Shown: positions 45,465-53,796 of the stretch, piece by piece
How positions within the stretch are numbered: the first letter of the stretch is position 1
Layout of the letters: every line of letters begins with the position of its first letter
Assembly: GCA_040382235.1 (NCBI GenBank)
Contig: JBEIFV010000007.1
Location: 1 to 64,000 of the forward strand
DNA length: 64,000 nucleotides
Direction: 5' to 3'
DNA from: JAEUOS01 sp040382235
GTDB taxonomy: Bacteria > Pseudomonadota > Gammaproteobacteria > Burkholderiales > JAEUOS01
Notes under the pieces: generated by a model
Databases searched by the model: none
The model's input: the letters and a program-made list of their open reading frames with translations, nothing else
What the model was told of the DNA's origin: nothing
Program-made: the position numbers and the translations under genes

Positions 45465-46466
45465 TCACTCGCGAATATTCGCCACCTTGACGATGCGCGC
45501 GTATTTCTCGATTTCCTGGCGCTGGTAGTCGGCCAGCACCGCGCCGGCCGGCGCCATGGTGGCACCGGAGTCCTCCAGGCGCTTCCTCACCTCGTCGGTG
45601 GCGAGCGATTCGGCAAGCGCGCGAGTCAGCCGCTGCGTCACCGCCGGCGGCAGGTTGGCCGGCCCCCACACGCCGAACCAGCTGCTGATGTCGATATGCT
45701 TCAACGCCGGATGCTCGGCCAGCGCGGGGATGTCCGGTGCCGACGCGGCGCGCCTCGCCGCGGTGGTCCCCAGGGCGATCACCTTGCCGCTGCGCACGTG
45801 CGGCAGGCCGCTGGAGAGGACGAAGACGCCGAATTCCAGCTGACCGCCGACCAGGTCGGTGGTCAGGGGCGCAACGCCGCGGTAGGGAATGTGCACGATG
45901 AAAATGCGCGCGGCGTCCTTGACCATCTCGCCCGCCAGATGCAGTGCGGTGCCGACGCCGGATGAACCGTAGCTGAAGCGGCCGGGGTTCTTGCGCGCCA
46001 GCGCGACGAACTCCTCGATGTTCCTCACCTTCGCCTGGTTGGAAGCCACCAGCAGCATCGGCTGCGAGGCTACCAGGCCGATAGGCGTGAAGTTGCGCTG
46101 GGCGTCATAGCGGACCGCGGGGTTGATGAGCGCGCTGATCGCCATCTCGTTGTTGGCGCCCAGGAGCAGCGTGTAGCCGTCGGGCGTGGCCTGCGCCACG
46201 CGTTGCGCGCCGACGGTCCCGCCGGCGCCGCCGATGTTCTCGACCACCACCTGCTGCCCGAAGCGCTTCGCCAGCCCGGCGGCGACTGCGCGGCCGGTGA
46301 GGTCGGTGCTGCCCCCTGGCGGGTAACCCACTACCAGGGTCACCGGCTTGGTCGGGTAGTCCGTGCCCTGCGCCAATGCGGCGGGGATGGTCGCGGCGAG
46401 CAGCAGCAGCCCAAGCGCACAGGCGCGGTGCCGGGCGTGGTGGGCGAACGTGCGGCGCTGGTTCAT
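45465..46466 (-). CDS. Bug-family periplasmic solute receptor (TctC-like) 4
   Basis: The 333-residue product has a signal peptide (CALGLLLLAATIPAALAQG) and the Bug core: VTLVVGYPPGGSTDLTGR, VVENIGGAGGTVGAQ, TPDGYTLLLGANNEM, HIPYRGVAPLTTDLVGGQLE and the closing KYARIVKVANIRE. It is a periplasmic carboxylate receptor. The frame is open upstream of the ATG at 46466 into the tail of a decayed acyl-CoA ligase, so a longer start is not credible. No permease gene is adjacent. Confidence 0.92.
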   Translation of the reverse strand: MNQRRTFAHHARHRACALGLLLLAATIPAALAQGTDYPTKPVTLVVGYPPGGSTDLTGRAVAAGLAKRFGQQVVVENIGGAGGTVGAQRVAQATPDGYTLLLGANNEMAISALINPAVRYDAQRNFTPIGLVASQPMLLVASNQAKVRNIEEFVALARKNPGRFSYGSSGVGTALHLAGEMVKDAARIFIVHIPYRGVAPLTTDLVGGQLEFGVFVLSSGLPHVRSGKVIALGTTAARRAASAPDIPALAEHPALKHIDISSWFGVWGPANLPPAVTQRLTRALAESLATDEVRKRLEDSGATMAPAGAVLADYQRQEIEKYARIVKVANIRE

Positions 46467-46539
46467 TGCTTGCTCCGTGCAGGTTGGTGCGACGCGACCG
46501 TGCCGTCGATTGAAGATATTACCAGCCAGGCTGCGCCGC

Positions 46540-46658
46540 GGGCCTGTGCGCAAGGTGGTGCGCTGAACCTTGCCGGTGGTGGTCATCGGGAAGGCAGCGA
46601 CTACCGCCGCCTGCCGCAGTGTCTTGAAACTGGTACCGAGACGCGGAAGTTTCCACAC
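46540..46658 (-). pseudogene. AMP-dependent acyl-CoA ligase, C-terminal relic
   Basis: The minus frame, just upstream of Bug gene 4, reads QAAVVAAFPMTTTGKVQRTT then LRTG. FPMTTTGKVQR is the A10 motif with the catalytic Lys of adenylate-forming ligases, about 15 residues from their end. The rest of the ligase is missing. Confidence 0.6.
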
Positions 46659-46992
46659 ATGATTAAAGCGATGTAATCGGCCTTTTGGCTACGCGCAAAC
46701 CGCGGCCCTCGCCGTAGCTACGGCGAGGGTTTGCAACGACGCCATGGGGTCGCAGGGCGCTTTCATGTGTCGGAAATTTCGGGTCACGGTACGAGCCAGG
46801 CTGCTGTCCCGGCACACCATTTACGGCGCGTCCGGCGCGCTCGAGGTCGGCCGGCCCATGGGGACCGCGCAAATGATCCTGGCGCACGACAAGGACTCGA
46901 GCGCGCGTCCGCGCACCACGGAGGCACTGCTGTTGCACTGCGCCGGCTACATCGTCATCGACTCGCGCTGCCGCCGTCACGCCCGGGACGAG

Positions 46993-47241
46993 ATGTATGC
47001 CGAGGTCAAGCCGAAATGGTCGCGCAGGATGTTCCCGTCTCTGCTGGAGAGCGCCAGTCGTGGCAAGACCACGATCATCACCAAACACGGCAAGCCTTAT
47101 GCGGCGATCGTACCGGTGGCGCAGGCCCGGGCGCGAACGCGGGTGGGGGAGCGGTTCATTGACTTGTGTGGAACCGGCCTGGGCATGTACGGCGGTGACG
47201 TTGCAAAGTACATTGACGAGCTGCGGGCGGAGTGGGAATGA
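46993..47241 (+). CDS. Phd/YefM-family antitoxin 3 (orphan)
   Basis: The 82-residue product MYAEVKPKWSRRMFPSLLES continues GKTTIITKHGKPYAAIVPVA, the Phd fold, and ends DVAKYIDELRAEWE, a helical toxin-binding tail. The frame is open from 46744, but the antitoxin family begins near the ATG at 46993. It sits just before a truncated PIN toxin, so it has lost its partner. The 46744-46992 extension is not recognised. Confidence 0.75.
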   Translation: MYAEVKPKWSRRMFPSLLESASRGKTTIITKHGKPYAAIVPVAQARARTRVGERFIDLCGTGLGMYGGDVAKYIDELRAEWE

Positions 47242-47244
47242 AGC

Positions 47245-47467
47245 GCTGGCCAACCGGTACCGCAAGGCGCTGTCCCCCTGGGAAATTGTTGCCCTCGACG
47301 CCGATTTGGCCGCGCTTGCCGCGCGCTTGCGTGCCGGCCACAAGCCCAAGTTGCCCGATGCGATCCATGCAGCCACGGCCATTGCGTCAGGCTTTGCCGC
47401 GTTGATCACTCATGACCGCGATTTTTCCGATCTCAAAGGCATGCGTATCATCAACGGCAGTGCTTGA
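47245..47467 (+). pseudogene. VapC PIN toxin, C-terminal relic
   Basis: The frame reads ALANRYRKALSPWEIVALDA, DLAALAARLRAGH, then KPKLPDAIHAATAIASGFAA and LITHDRDFSDLKGMRII. The LPDAIHAATA and THDxDF motifs hold the later acidic residues of a PIN domain; the first half with the initial Asp is deleted. It follows the Phd antitoxin 3. Confidence 0.85.
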
Positions 47468-47470
47468 CGG

Positions 47471-47578
47471 CTGAACCATACGACCAGAAAACTTTACGAC
47501 GGCGACAAGCTCTCGATCCTGCGCGAGCATATCGACGATGAATCGGGCGTTCTGATTTCACCGCGAGTTTGCCCTTGA
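47471..47578 (+). pseudogene. DNA methyltransferase, N-terminal relic
   Basis: The frame reads NHTTRKLYDGDKLSILREHI and DDES, then an unrelated tail and TGA at 47578. KLYxGDxLxILRxxIxDES is how many type II/III amino-methyltransferases begin, just before the catalytic DPPY, which is missing. It is a fragment by this reading. The following 250 bp to 47832 hold no recognisable gene. Confidence 0.55.
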
Positions 47579-47832
47579 AGCAACTGGACCACCGTTCCTT
47601 CGACACCGGCATCGCCTGCGACACCCTGTCGCACTTGTCGGCCACGCGAAGCGGTGGCGGCGCGTTTCGGCGAGCGGCGTGACGCCACGGCATCTGCACG
47701 AATACGCGATCCGGAAATCGTGCGGACACTCGTTGCAGCAGGCGCGAGCAAAGCCATGCGCGGTAATGCACCGATCCAGAGAGAGGGTTCGATGGACCAA
47801 TGCGCTTGCCGTTACGAACCTATCCGATCGCC

Positions 47833-48216
47833 CTAGGCGCGGTGCTGCTTCCAGAACACATCCTTCTTCGTGATGCGGCCATCGCGTACGCTCACCAGCT
47901 CGATACCGCGCAGGGCAAACGATTCCCCATCGCGATATTTCCCCTCGACCGCATAAGTCATGACGACGCGATCCGGCTCCAGGCCGAAGCACTTGACGTC
48001 TTCAAATCGCAATCGCTCGAACAGTGCATCGTTCTCTTCGATGCCGCGCAGAAAGCCGTCGACGCCTTTGCGAACGCGGCCATCAGGCGCATCGGCGCCG
48101 AATGCGAAATGCCACTCCGCGTCTTCGCACAAGATGTCGGCCAGGAGTACGCGGTCGCGCTTGAAGAAGGCTTTGCCGAAGCGCTGCATGATTTCTGTGG
48201 CGCTTGTGTCATCCAT
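47833..48216 (-). CDS. SnoaL/NTF2-like domain protein
   Basis: The 127-residue product MDDTSATEIMQRFGKAFFKR has the SnoaL-like start (LADILCEDAEWHFAF), then GFLRGIEENDALFERLRFED, FGLEPDRVVMTYAVEGKY and RGIELVSVRDGRITKKDVFW. It is a small cone-shaped protein that may be an isomerase, hydrolase or simple binding protein; no catalytic residue can be assigned. Its last 80 residues reappear in the chimeric gene at 41315. The 230 bp after it contain only decayed sequence. Confidence 0.8.
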   Translation of the reverse strand: MDDTSATEIMQRFGKAFFKRDRVLLADILCEDAEWHFAFGADAPDGRVRKGVDGFLRGIEENDALFERLRFEDVKCFGLEPDRVVMTYAVEGKYRDGESFALRGIELVSVRDGRITKKDVFWKQHRA

Positions 48217-48448
48217 GGCGCATCCGGTTCAGTTGACGACGTCGGTCAGCACCCACAGGCCGGGCCCGGCCCCGGTGGTTGCGGCTTCAAGCGCCACATA
48301 CTGGCCGGCACACAGGTCTAGCAGTCCTCGTGCGCCGAGCCACTTCGCCAGCATAGTCGCTGCAGCGCGATGAGGAGCTTGCGCATTTGCAATCCTGATG
48401 AAGCCGGTGCCGCGCTTGGGCGTTTAAAGGAAGCAGCCATGCGCGCGT

Positions 48449-49465
48449 TTAACCGGCACGCGCGAAGTAGGCGGCGAACGCATCGACGGCCGCATCAACC
48501 TGCTCGCGGTTCACATCCAGATGCGTCACCAGGCGGGTGCGCGGCCGGATCAGTGCCAGCACTCGGTGCTCTTGCAGCCAGGCGCCGAGCGCTTCCACGT
48601 GTGCCGGCGGCACGTCGACAAACACCATGTTGGTCTGCGCGGCATCGACCTTGAGCGCATCGACCTTGCTCAAAGCCGCGGCCAGGCGCTGCGCGTTGTC
48701 GTGGTCCTGTGCCAGACGTTCGATATGGTGATCAAACGCGTACAGGCCCGCCGCCGCCAGCACGCCGGCCTGGCGCATGCCGCCGCCCAGCATCTTGCGC
48801 CAGCGGCGCGCCGATTTGATCAAGTCGCTGCGCCCTACCAGTAGCGTGCCGGCCGGCGCACCCAGGCCCTTCGACAGGCAGGCCGAAACGGTATCGAAGC
48901 CGCGGCACAGATCCGCCACCGGCATGCCCAACTTGACGGCGGCGTTGAAAATGCGCGCGCCGTCCAGATGCGTGCCCAACCCGCGGCGCGCAGCCAGCGC
49001 CAGCACCGATTCAAGGTAGGCGCGCGACAGCACGCGGCCGCTGATGGTGTTTTCGAGAGTGACCAAGCGTGTGCGCGCGAAATGGGAATCGTCGGGCTTG
49101 ATCGCCGCTTCGATGTCGGCTAGCGCCAGCGAGCCGTCGGGCTGGTTGGTCAGCGGCTGCGGCTGGATGCTGCCCAATACCGCCGCACCGCCGGCTTCGA
49201 AGCGGTAGGTGTGGGCATCCTGGCCGACCACGTATTCATCGCCGCGCTGGCAGTGCGCCATCAACGCGACGAGGTTGCTTTGCGTGCCGGTGGGCAAAAA
49301 CAAGGCTGCCTGCATGCCGAACATTTCAGCGCCGCGCGCCTCGAGGCGGTTGACGGTGGGGTCGTCGCCGAAGACGTCATCGCCGAGCGCGGCCTCGGCG
49401 ATCGCGCGGCGCATCTGCGCGCTGGGGTGGGTGACGGTGTCGCTGCGCAGGTCGATTGGGTTCAT
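48449..49465 (-). CDS. ltaE: Low-specificity L-threonine aldolase
   Basis: The 338-residue product begins MNPIDLRSDTVTHPSAQMRR, the typical aldolase start. It has GDDVFGDDPTVNRLE, FLPTGTQSNLVALMAH, THLDGARIFNAAVKL and the PLP-binding Lys in SACLSKGLGAPAG near residue 198. It cleaves threonine or allo-threonine to glycine and acetaldehyde. An ATG two codons earlier (49471) is also possible. Fold-type I family member of normal length. Confidence 0.95.
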   Translation of the reverse strand: MNPIDLRSDTVTHPSAQMRRAIAEAALGDDVFGDDPTVNRLEARGAEMFGMQAALFLPTGTQSNLVALMAHCQRGDEYVVGQDAHTYRFEAGGAAVLGSIQPQPLTNQPDGSLALADIEAAIKPDDSHFARTRLVTLENTISGRVLSRAYLESVLALAARRGLGTHLDGARIFNAAVKLGMPVADLCRGFDTVSACLSKGLGAPAGTLLVGRSDLIKSARRWRKMLGGGMRQAGVLAAAGLYAFDHHIERLAQDHDNAQRLAAALSKVDALKVDAAQTNMVFVDVPPAHVEALGAWLQEHRVLALIRPRTRLVTHLDVNREQVDAAVDAFAAYFARAG

Positions 49466-49549
49466 GGGCATAAATGGTTTGTCGCAAAATCAAAGGGTAG
49501 GTTACCGGAGGAGTGTCGTTTCTGCCCAAGTCCTCAGTTTTTTCTGAGT

Positions 49550-52069
49550 TCAGGCTTGCGTGACAGCAGGCATTGCGCCTGCCGCCAACTGCCGCCGCAA
49601 CACCTTGCCCAGCATGTTGCGCGGCAGCTTGTCGACCAGCTCAAACGACACCGGCACGGCATGTGGCGGCAGGCGTTTCTTGGCGTGTGCGGTCAATTCC
49701 GCCAGCAGCTTTTCAGGACTCAAGCGGCTGCCGGACCGGCGCGCCACGAAAGCGTGAATCGCGTTGGTCTCGTCCCAGTCCGGCACGCCGATCACCGCCG
49801 CTTCGAGCACCCCCGGGTGCTCGTACAGCACCTCTTCGATGTCGCGCGGGTAGATCGGGTAACCGGCCATGAAGATCACATCCTTCTTGCGGTCGATCAC
49901 GTAGAAATAGCCGTCCTCGTCCATGCGCGCGATGTCGCCGGTGTAGAGCCAACTGTCGCGCAGCGCCGCGCCGGTTTCGATCTCGCGCTGCCAGTAGCCG
50001 CGCATCAGTTGCGGGCCGCGCACGATCATTTCACCCGGCGTTTCGGGCGGCAGTTCGGCGCCGCTTTCGGGGTCGACGATCTTCGCTTCGGTGTCCGGCA
50101 GCGGCAGGCCGATCGAGCCGTGGCGGCGGCGCGCGCCTAGCGGGTTGCAGTGGGTGGCGGGCGCGGCCTCGGTCAGGCCATAGGCTTCGACCACCCGCCC
50201 GCGCGTCAATTTCTCGAACTCCTCCTGCACTTCCACCGGCAGGGGCGAACCGGACGAGACGCACAGGCGGATCGAGGCCACGCCGTATTTGCGCACGCCC
50301 GGAAAGTGCGCCAGGCTCTGGAACATCATCGGCACGCCGGGAAAGATGGTCGGCTTTTGCTGCGCGATGGTGGTGAGCGTTTCTTCCACATCGAAGCGCG
50401 GCAGCAGTATCAGCGTGGCGCCGATCAGGGCCGCGATGTTGACGCAGCCGGTGATGCCGTAGGAGTGCGAAAACGGCACCACCGCCAGCAGGCGCTCGTT
50501 GCCTGGGCGGATTTCCGGCATCCAGTGGCGCAGTTGCAGCGCATTGGCCGCCAGGTTCAGGTGGGTCAGCATCACGCCGGCCGGCACGCTGCCGGTGGTG
50601 CCGCTGGTGTACGCGATCACCGCCAGGTCGTGCATCTCGGGCGGCGGCAGCGGCGCGCTGCTGCCGCGCGCCAGCACGCCCTTGAAGGTATTGACTTGCG
50701 CCGCCATGCCCGCGCCGGAGCGCGCCAGGCCGGCGGCGGCCATGCTTTCGCGCAGCAACGAATACATGAAGCGCTCGCACACACCCATCATCGCCTTGAA
50801 AGAGGTGAGGATCACGCGCGTCAGCCCGGCGCCTGCGGCGATCGCCTCGATCTCGCCGCGATAAGAAGAAAGCGCGATCAGCACCCGAGCGCCGGCGTCG
50901 GCCAGGCGCGCCACCAGTTCTTCACGGGTAAAAAGCGGGTTGACGAACACCGCCACCGCACCCAGCTTCAACACGCCGTAATAGGCGATCAGGGCCTGTG
51001 GAATGTTGGGCAGCATGATCGCCACCCGGTCGCCTGGCGCGATGCCGAGCGCGGCCAGGCCGCTGCCGAAGCGGTTCGACAAGCGGTTCAGTTGCCGGTA
51101 ACTCACCGTGCGGCCGTAGAAGCGCAAAGCGTCGGTGCCGCCGAAGCGGCGGCCCGCGGCTTCCAAAGTTCGCGTGATGGGCGCGATCGGCGCGCGAATC
51201 CGGTAGGGCGTGCGGCTGTCGTAATACTTGAGCCAGGGGCGCTCTTGCTCGAGCGCGCGCGCCTGCACGCGGCGTGCCGCGCGTTCCTCGGCCAGTCGCG
51301 CCGGGCCCAGAAAGCGCTCGATGGCGCGATTGACCGCATCCGGCCGCTCGACCATCACCTGGTGCGCCGAGACCGGGATCACCACTTCCTCGGCGCCCGG
51401 AATCAACTGCGCCAGGCCGCGCTGCGAGGCCTCTTCAAACAGGAAGTCGCGCTGGCCCAGGATCACCAGGGTCGGCACGGCGATCTTCTTCAGATATTCG
51501 GTGCCGTTCCATACCGACAAGGCATTGCGGTTTTGCGCGCTCACTACATGCGCCGGCGGATACAGGCGCGCCGCCGGCACCACGCGTTGCATGAAGCCCA
51601 GCAGCGGCGCCGGCAGGCGCAACAGTGCGCGCCCGGTCCACTTGAGCTTGAACCGCACCGCCGAGCCGATGATCACCAGGCGCTCGATGCGCTGCGGATA
51701 CTGATTCACGAAATAGCTGCCGACTGCTCCGCCAAAAGAGTGGGTCACCAGAACGAAGCGTTCGGGCGCCTCCACCGCAGCCAGCATGGCCACCACGTCG
51801 GCGCACAGTTCCGGCACGTCATAGCGCGATTTCGGCGCATCCGACAAGCCGTGGCCGCGCAGATCGAGCGCGATGACGCGGCTGTCGTAGTGAAAGTGGT
51901 CGAGCTGGAAATGCCAGTAGGCGGCGCGCCCGCCGAAGCCGTGGATGAATACCAAGGTGCGCAAGGCGTCGCGCGGGCCGGCGTCGATCACGGAAAAACG
52001 ATGCGGGCGGCCGCCATCGGCCGCGGGCAGGCTCAGGGTGCGGCGGTTGAGGTCGACATCGATGGCCAT
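49550..52069 (-). CDS. Alpha/beta-hydrolase fused to AMP-dependent acyl-CoA ligase
   Basis: The 839-residue product has an alpha/beta-hydrolase domain at about 1-265 (FIHGFGG, RGHGLSD, nucleophile Ser in VTHSFGG near 112, His in VSAHQVMVE). An adenylate-forming ligase follows at about 290-835: YTSGTTG P-loop, EAYGLTEAAP, YTGDIARMDEDGYF, and the A10 Lys in RNMLGKVLRR. It would hydrolyse an ester or lactone and activate the acid with CoA. In the P-loop the usual Lys (PKG) reads PAG. The fusion is uncommon. Start GTG 52075 or ATG 52069. Confidence 0.88.
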   Translation of the reverse strand: MAIDVDLNRRTLSLPAADGGRPHRFSVIDAGPRDALRTLVFIHGFGGRAAYWHFQLDHFHYDSRVIALDLRGHGLSDAPKSRYDVPELCADVVAMLAAVEAPERFVLVTHSFGGAVGSYFVNQYPQRIERLVIIGSAVRFKLKWTGRALLRLPAPLLGFMQRVVPAARLYPPAHVVSAQNRNALSVWNGTEYLKKIAVPTLVILGQRDFLFEEASQRGLAQLIPGAEEVVIPVSAHQVMVERPDAVNRAIERFLGPARLAEERAARRVQARALEQERPWLKYYDSRTPYRIRAPIAPITRTLEAAGRRFGGTDALRFYGRTVSYRQLNRLSNRFGSGLAALGIAPGDRVAIMLPNIPQALIAYYGVLKLGAVAVFVNPLFTREELVARLADAGARVLIALSSYRGEIEAIAAGAGLTRVILTSFKAMMGVCERFMYSLLRESMAAAGLARSGAGMAAQVNTFKGVLARGSSAPLPPPEMHDLAVIAYTSGTTGSVPAGVMLTHLNLAANALQLRHWMPEIRPGNERLLAVVPFSHSYGITGCVNIAALIGATLILLPRFDVEETLTTIAQQKPTIFPGVPMMFQSLAHFPGVRKYGVASIRLCVSSGSPLPVEVQEEFEKLTRGRVVEAYGLTEAAPATHCNPLGARRRHGSIGLPLPDTEAKIVDPESGAELPPETPGEMIVRGPQLMRGYWQREIETGAALRDSWLYTGDIARMDEDGYFYVIDRKKDVIFMAGYPIYPRDIEEVLYEHPGVLEAAVIGVPDWDETNAIHAFVARRSGSRLSPEKLLAELTAHAKKRLPPHAVPVSFELVDKLPRNMLGKVLRRQLAAGAMPAVTQA

Positions 52070-52370
52070 GGCCACGCATCATGACCTGTGGAGGCCAGTG
52101 GCGTCAAACCCGTGTTCGGCTCGTGCAGATGGCGCGGCCTTGCGCCGGGCTTAAGCGCGGCTGCGTTCGGCTTGGGTGGCGCCGTCCGACCGCGAAGCCG
52201 GCACTACTGTGAAAGCGGGAACAATTCGGTGCAGCAGCGTGTAGGCGCGCAGATAGCGCACTGCGGGTGAGCGCGGCGAATCTGCTTCAGGCGGCGGCAC
52301 GCCGGACCCTTTGTAAACTGCGAGCCGGCCGGTGAGGGCATGACTGATTTGCGATGAATGGCGCAATTTC

Positions 52371-52676
52371 TCAGGCGTGCTGTTCGATGAACTCGATGCC
52401 GCGCAGGCTGATGCTGGCGGCGAGCTGCGCACCAAGACGCTCCAGGCGCACGAAATTTAGCGCACGCATGCGCCGCAGGCGCGGCAACACGAAGCACAGC
52501 AACTCGGCATCCGGGTAGGCTGCGGCGCCCGGAAACACCTCGCGCGCCAGTTCCGGCAGGGCATGGCGGCGCTCCGAGCGGGTGTAGAGCGTCTTGAGAA
52601 TGCTGGTTTGCAGCTGATCCAGGCGAATGGCTTCGTTGGACAGCATCGAATCATGCATGAACAGGGTTTCGGGCAT
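52371..52676 (-). CDS. Hypothetical protein (possible winged-helix)
   Basis: The 101-residue product MPETLFMHDSMLSNEAIRLD continues QLQTSILKTLYTRSERRHAL and ELLCFVLPRLRRMRALNFVR. The helix-helix-strand pattern with a Leu/Arg-rich second half is compatible with a winged helix, but no family is recognised. The ATG at 52676 is chosen because earlier codons look unnatural. It lies between the ligase fusion and the S4 protein genes, all on the same strand. About 300 bp upstream of the ligase start show no gene. Confidence 0.6.
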   Translation of the reverse strand: MPETLFMHDSMLSNEAIRLDQLQTSILKTLYTRSERRHALPELAREVFPGAAAYPDAELLCFVLPRLRRMRALNFVRLERLGAQLAASISLRGIEFIEQHA

Positions 52677-52763
52677 CGGGCTTGTGGCAATAGAGCTAGA
52701 CCAGATTCCACAATACCGATGCAAAGCGCGTGCCATGCGCCGAGGAGGCGGGGGTTTTGGCCG

Positions 52764-53123
52764 CTATTTGCCGCGGACCTTGATGGTTTTGCCTGCCCAG
52801 GCGGGGCGCCGCGCCGGGCTTACCGGGGGCTTGGCCGGGCTTTTTGTCCGCGGCGGAGTCGCGGCGCTTGCGTCGACGGCAATGCCCCCCTCGGTGCTGG
52901 TGGCAGTGGCTGTGATTACCCGGATTCTCGCTTCACCGGCCATGACCACCTGCCCGGCATGGATCTTGGCCGTCTTGCGCAGTTCGGCTGCGCCATCGAC
53001 GGTAATGCCGCCCGCGGCCACCAATGCCTTGCCGCCGCCTCCGCTGGAAGCCAGGCCCGCCAGCTTGAGCAACTGGTTGAGTTCAATGTAGTCGGTGGTA
53101 ATCGGAATCTTGATGGTCGGCAT
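52764..53123 (-). CDS. S4-domain RNA-binding protein
   Basis: The 119-residue product MPTIKIPITTDYIELNQLLK has the S4-like fold with LAGLASSGGGGKALVAAGGI, TVDGAAELRKTAKIH and AGQVV, as in YbcJ-type proteins. The last 40 residues are basic and Pro-rich (TPPRTKSPAKPPVSPARRPA). It binds RNA, probably ribosomal, by family analogy. It is 14 bp after the yaeQ gene on the same strand, so co-transcribed. Longer than YbcJ because of the tail. Confidence 0.85.
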   Translation of the reverse strand: MPTIKIPITTDYIELNQLLKLAGLASSGGGGKALVAAGGITVDGAAELRKTAKIHAGQVVMAGEARIRVITATATSTEGGIAVDASAATPPRTKSPAKPPVSPARRPAWAGKTIKVRGK

Positions 53124-53137
53124 GCGCTAGTCCTCAT

Positions 53138-53674
53138 TCAGCCTTGCAGCGGGTTCAAGCTCACTTGCACCGCTTCGGTATCGTCGCGCATCCAGATGTC
53201 GGCGTCCTGGATGGTGCATTGCAGGCGCATGTTGCGCCGGGCCAGTTTGGCCAGCGCGCGCGCCGCTTCCGGATCGATGCCCATGACCTTGAGGTTGCGT
53301 GCGCGCTCCAGCTTGGGGCCTGCCTGCTTCCACCATTGCGGGGTGCTGCTGCCATAGGCGTAGACCGTGACGCGAGCGGCTTTGCCGCAGGCCTTGAGCA
53401 CCGTGCGCTCGTCAGGCTGCCCCACTTCGATCCAGTGTTCGACCGCACCGGTCAGGTCGCGCTGCCACAAATCGGGTTCTTCGACATCCGACAAGCCCTT
53501 GCCGAAGGCCAGCAGCTCGTGCGCGTTGAGTGCGAATGCCAGTACCCGCACCATCATGCGTTCGGCCGTCTCGGAAGGATGGCAGGCGATGGTGAGCGGA
53601 TGATCGGCGTAGTAATGCCGGTCCATGTCGGCCACCTGCAGGTCGGCCTTGTAAATCGTCGATTTGAGCGCCAT
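53138..53674 (-). CDS. yaeQ: YaeQ family protein
   Basis: The 178-residue product MALKSTIYKADLQVADMDRH is a YaeQ protein: HPLTIACHPSETAERMMVRV, FGKGLSDVEEPDLWQRDLTG, HWIEVGQPDERTVLKACGKA and a closing WMRDDTEAVQVSLNP. The fold is a PD-(D/E)XK-like one with the conserved E, D and E-x-K-type residues (HWIEVGQPDE). Its biological role is unclear; an old link to RfaH transcription was withdrawn. ATG at 53674 fits family starts. Followed by the S4 protein gene. Confidence 0.95.
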   Translation of the reverse strand: MALKSTIYKADLQVADMDRHYYADHPLTIACHPSETAERMMVRVLAFALNAHELLAFGKGLSDVEEPDLWQRDLTGAVEHWIEVGQPDERTVLKACGKAARVTVYAYGSSTPQWWKQAGPKLERARNLKVMGIDPEAARALAKLARRNMRLQCTIQDADIWMRDDTEAVQVSLNPLQG

Positions 53675-53796
53675 GCCGCACTGTAACCGCACATGCGGCT
53701 AACGGCTCCGCCCCGGTCCGGTGTCGCTCACGGATTGCAAGCGGCCGCAGACCCGACTCGCACGACCGGCCTGTACTGCGGCGAGGCACTCGGCGC

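Noticed and set aside
46744..46992. N-terminal extension of antitoxin 3 as a separate domain
   Set aside because: The frame is open but the sequence fits no family and the antitoxin start at 46993 is sufficient.
47579..47832. Frames with an ankyrin-like EIVRTLVAAGA stretch
   Set aside because: Only one such short stretch, with the rest out of pattern; not enough to call an ankyrin repeat protein.
50150..52084. 644-codon plus-strand frame
   Set aside because: Antisense to the hydrolase-ligase fusion; high Arg/His/Gln content and no domain.
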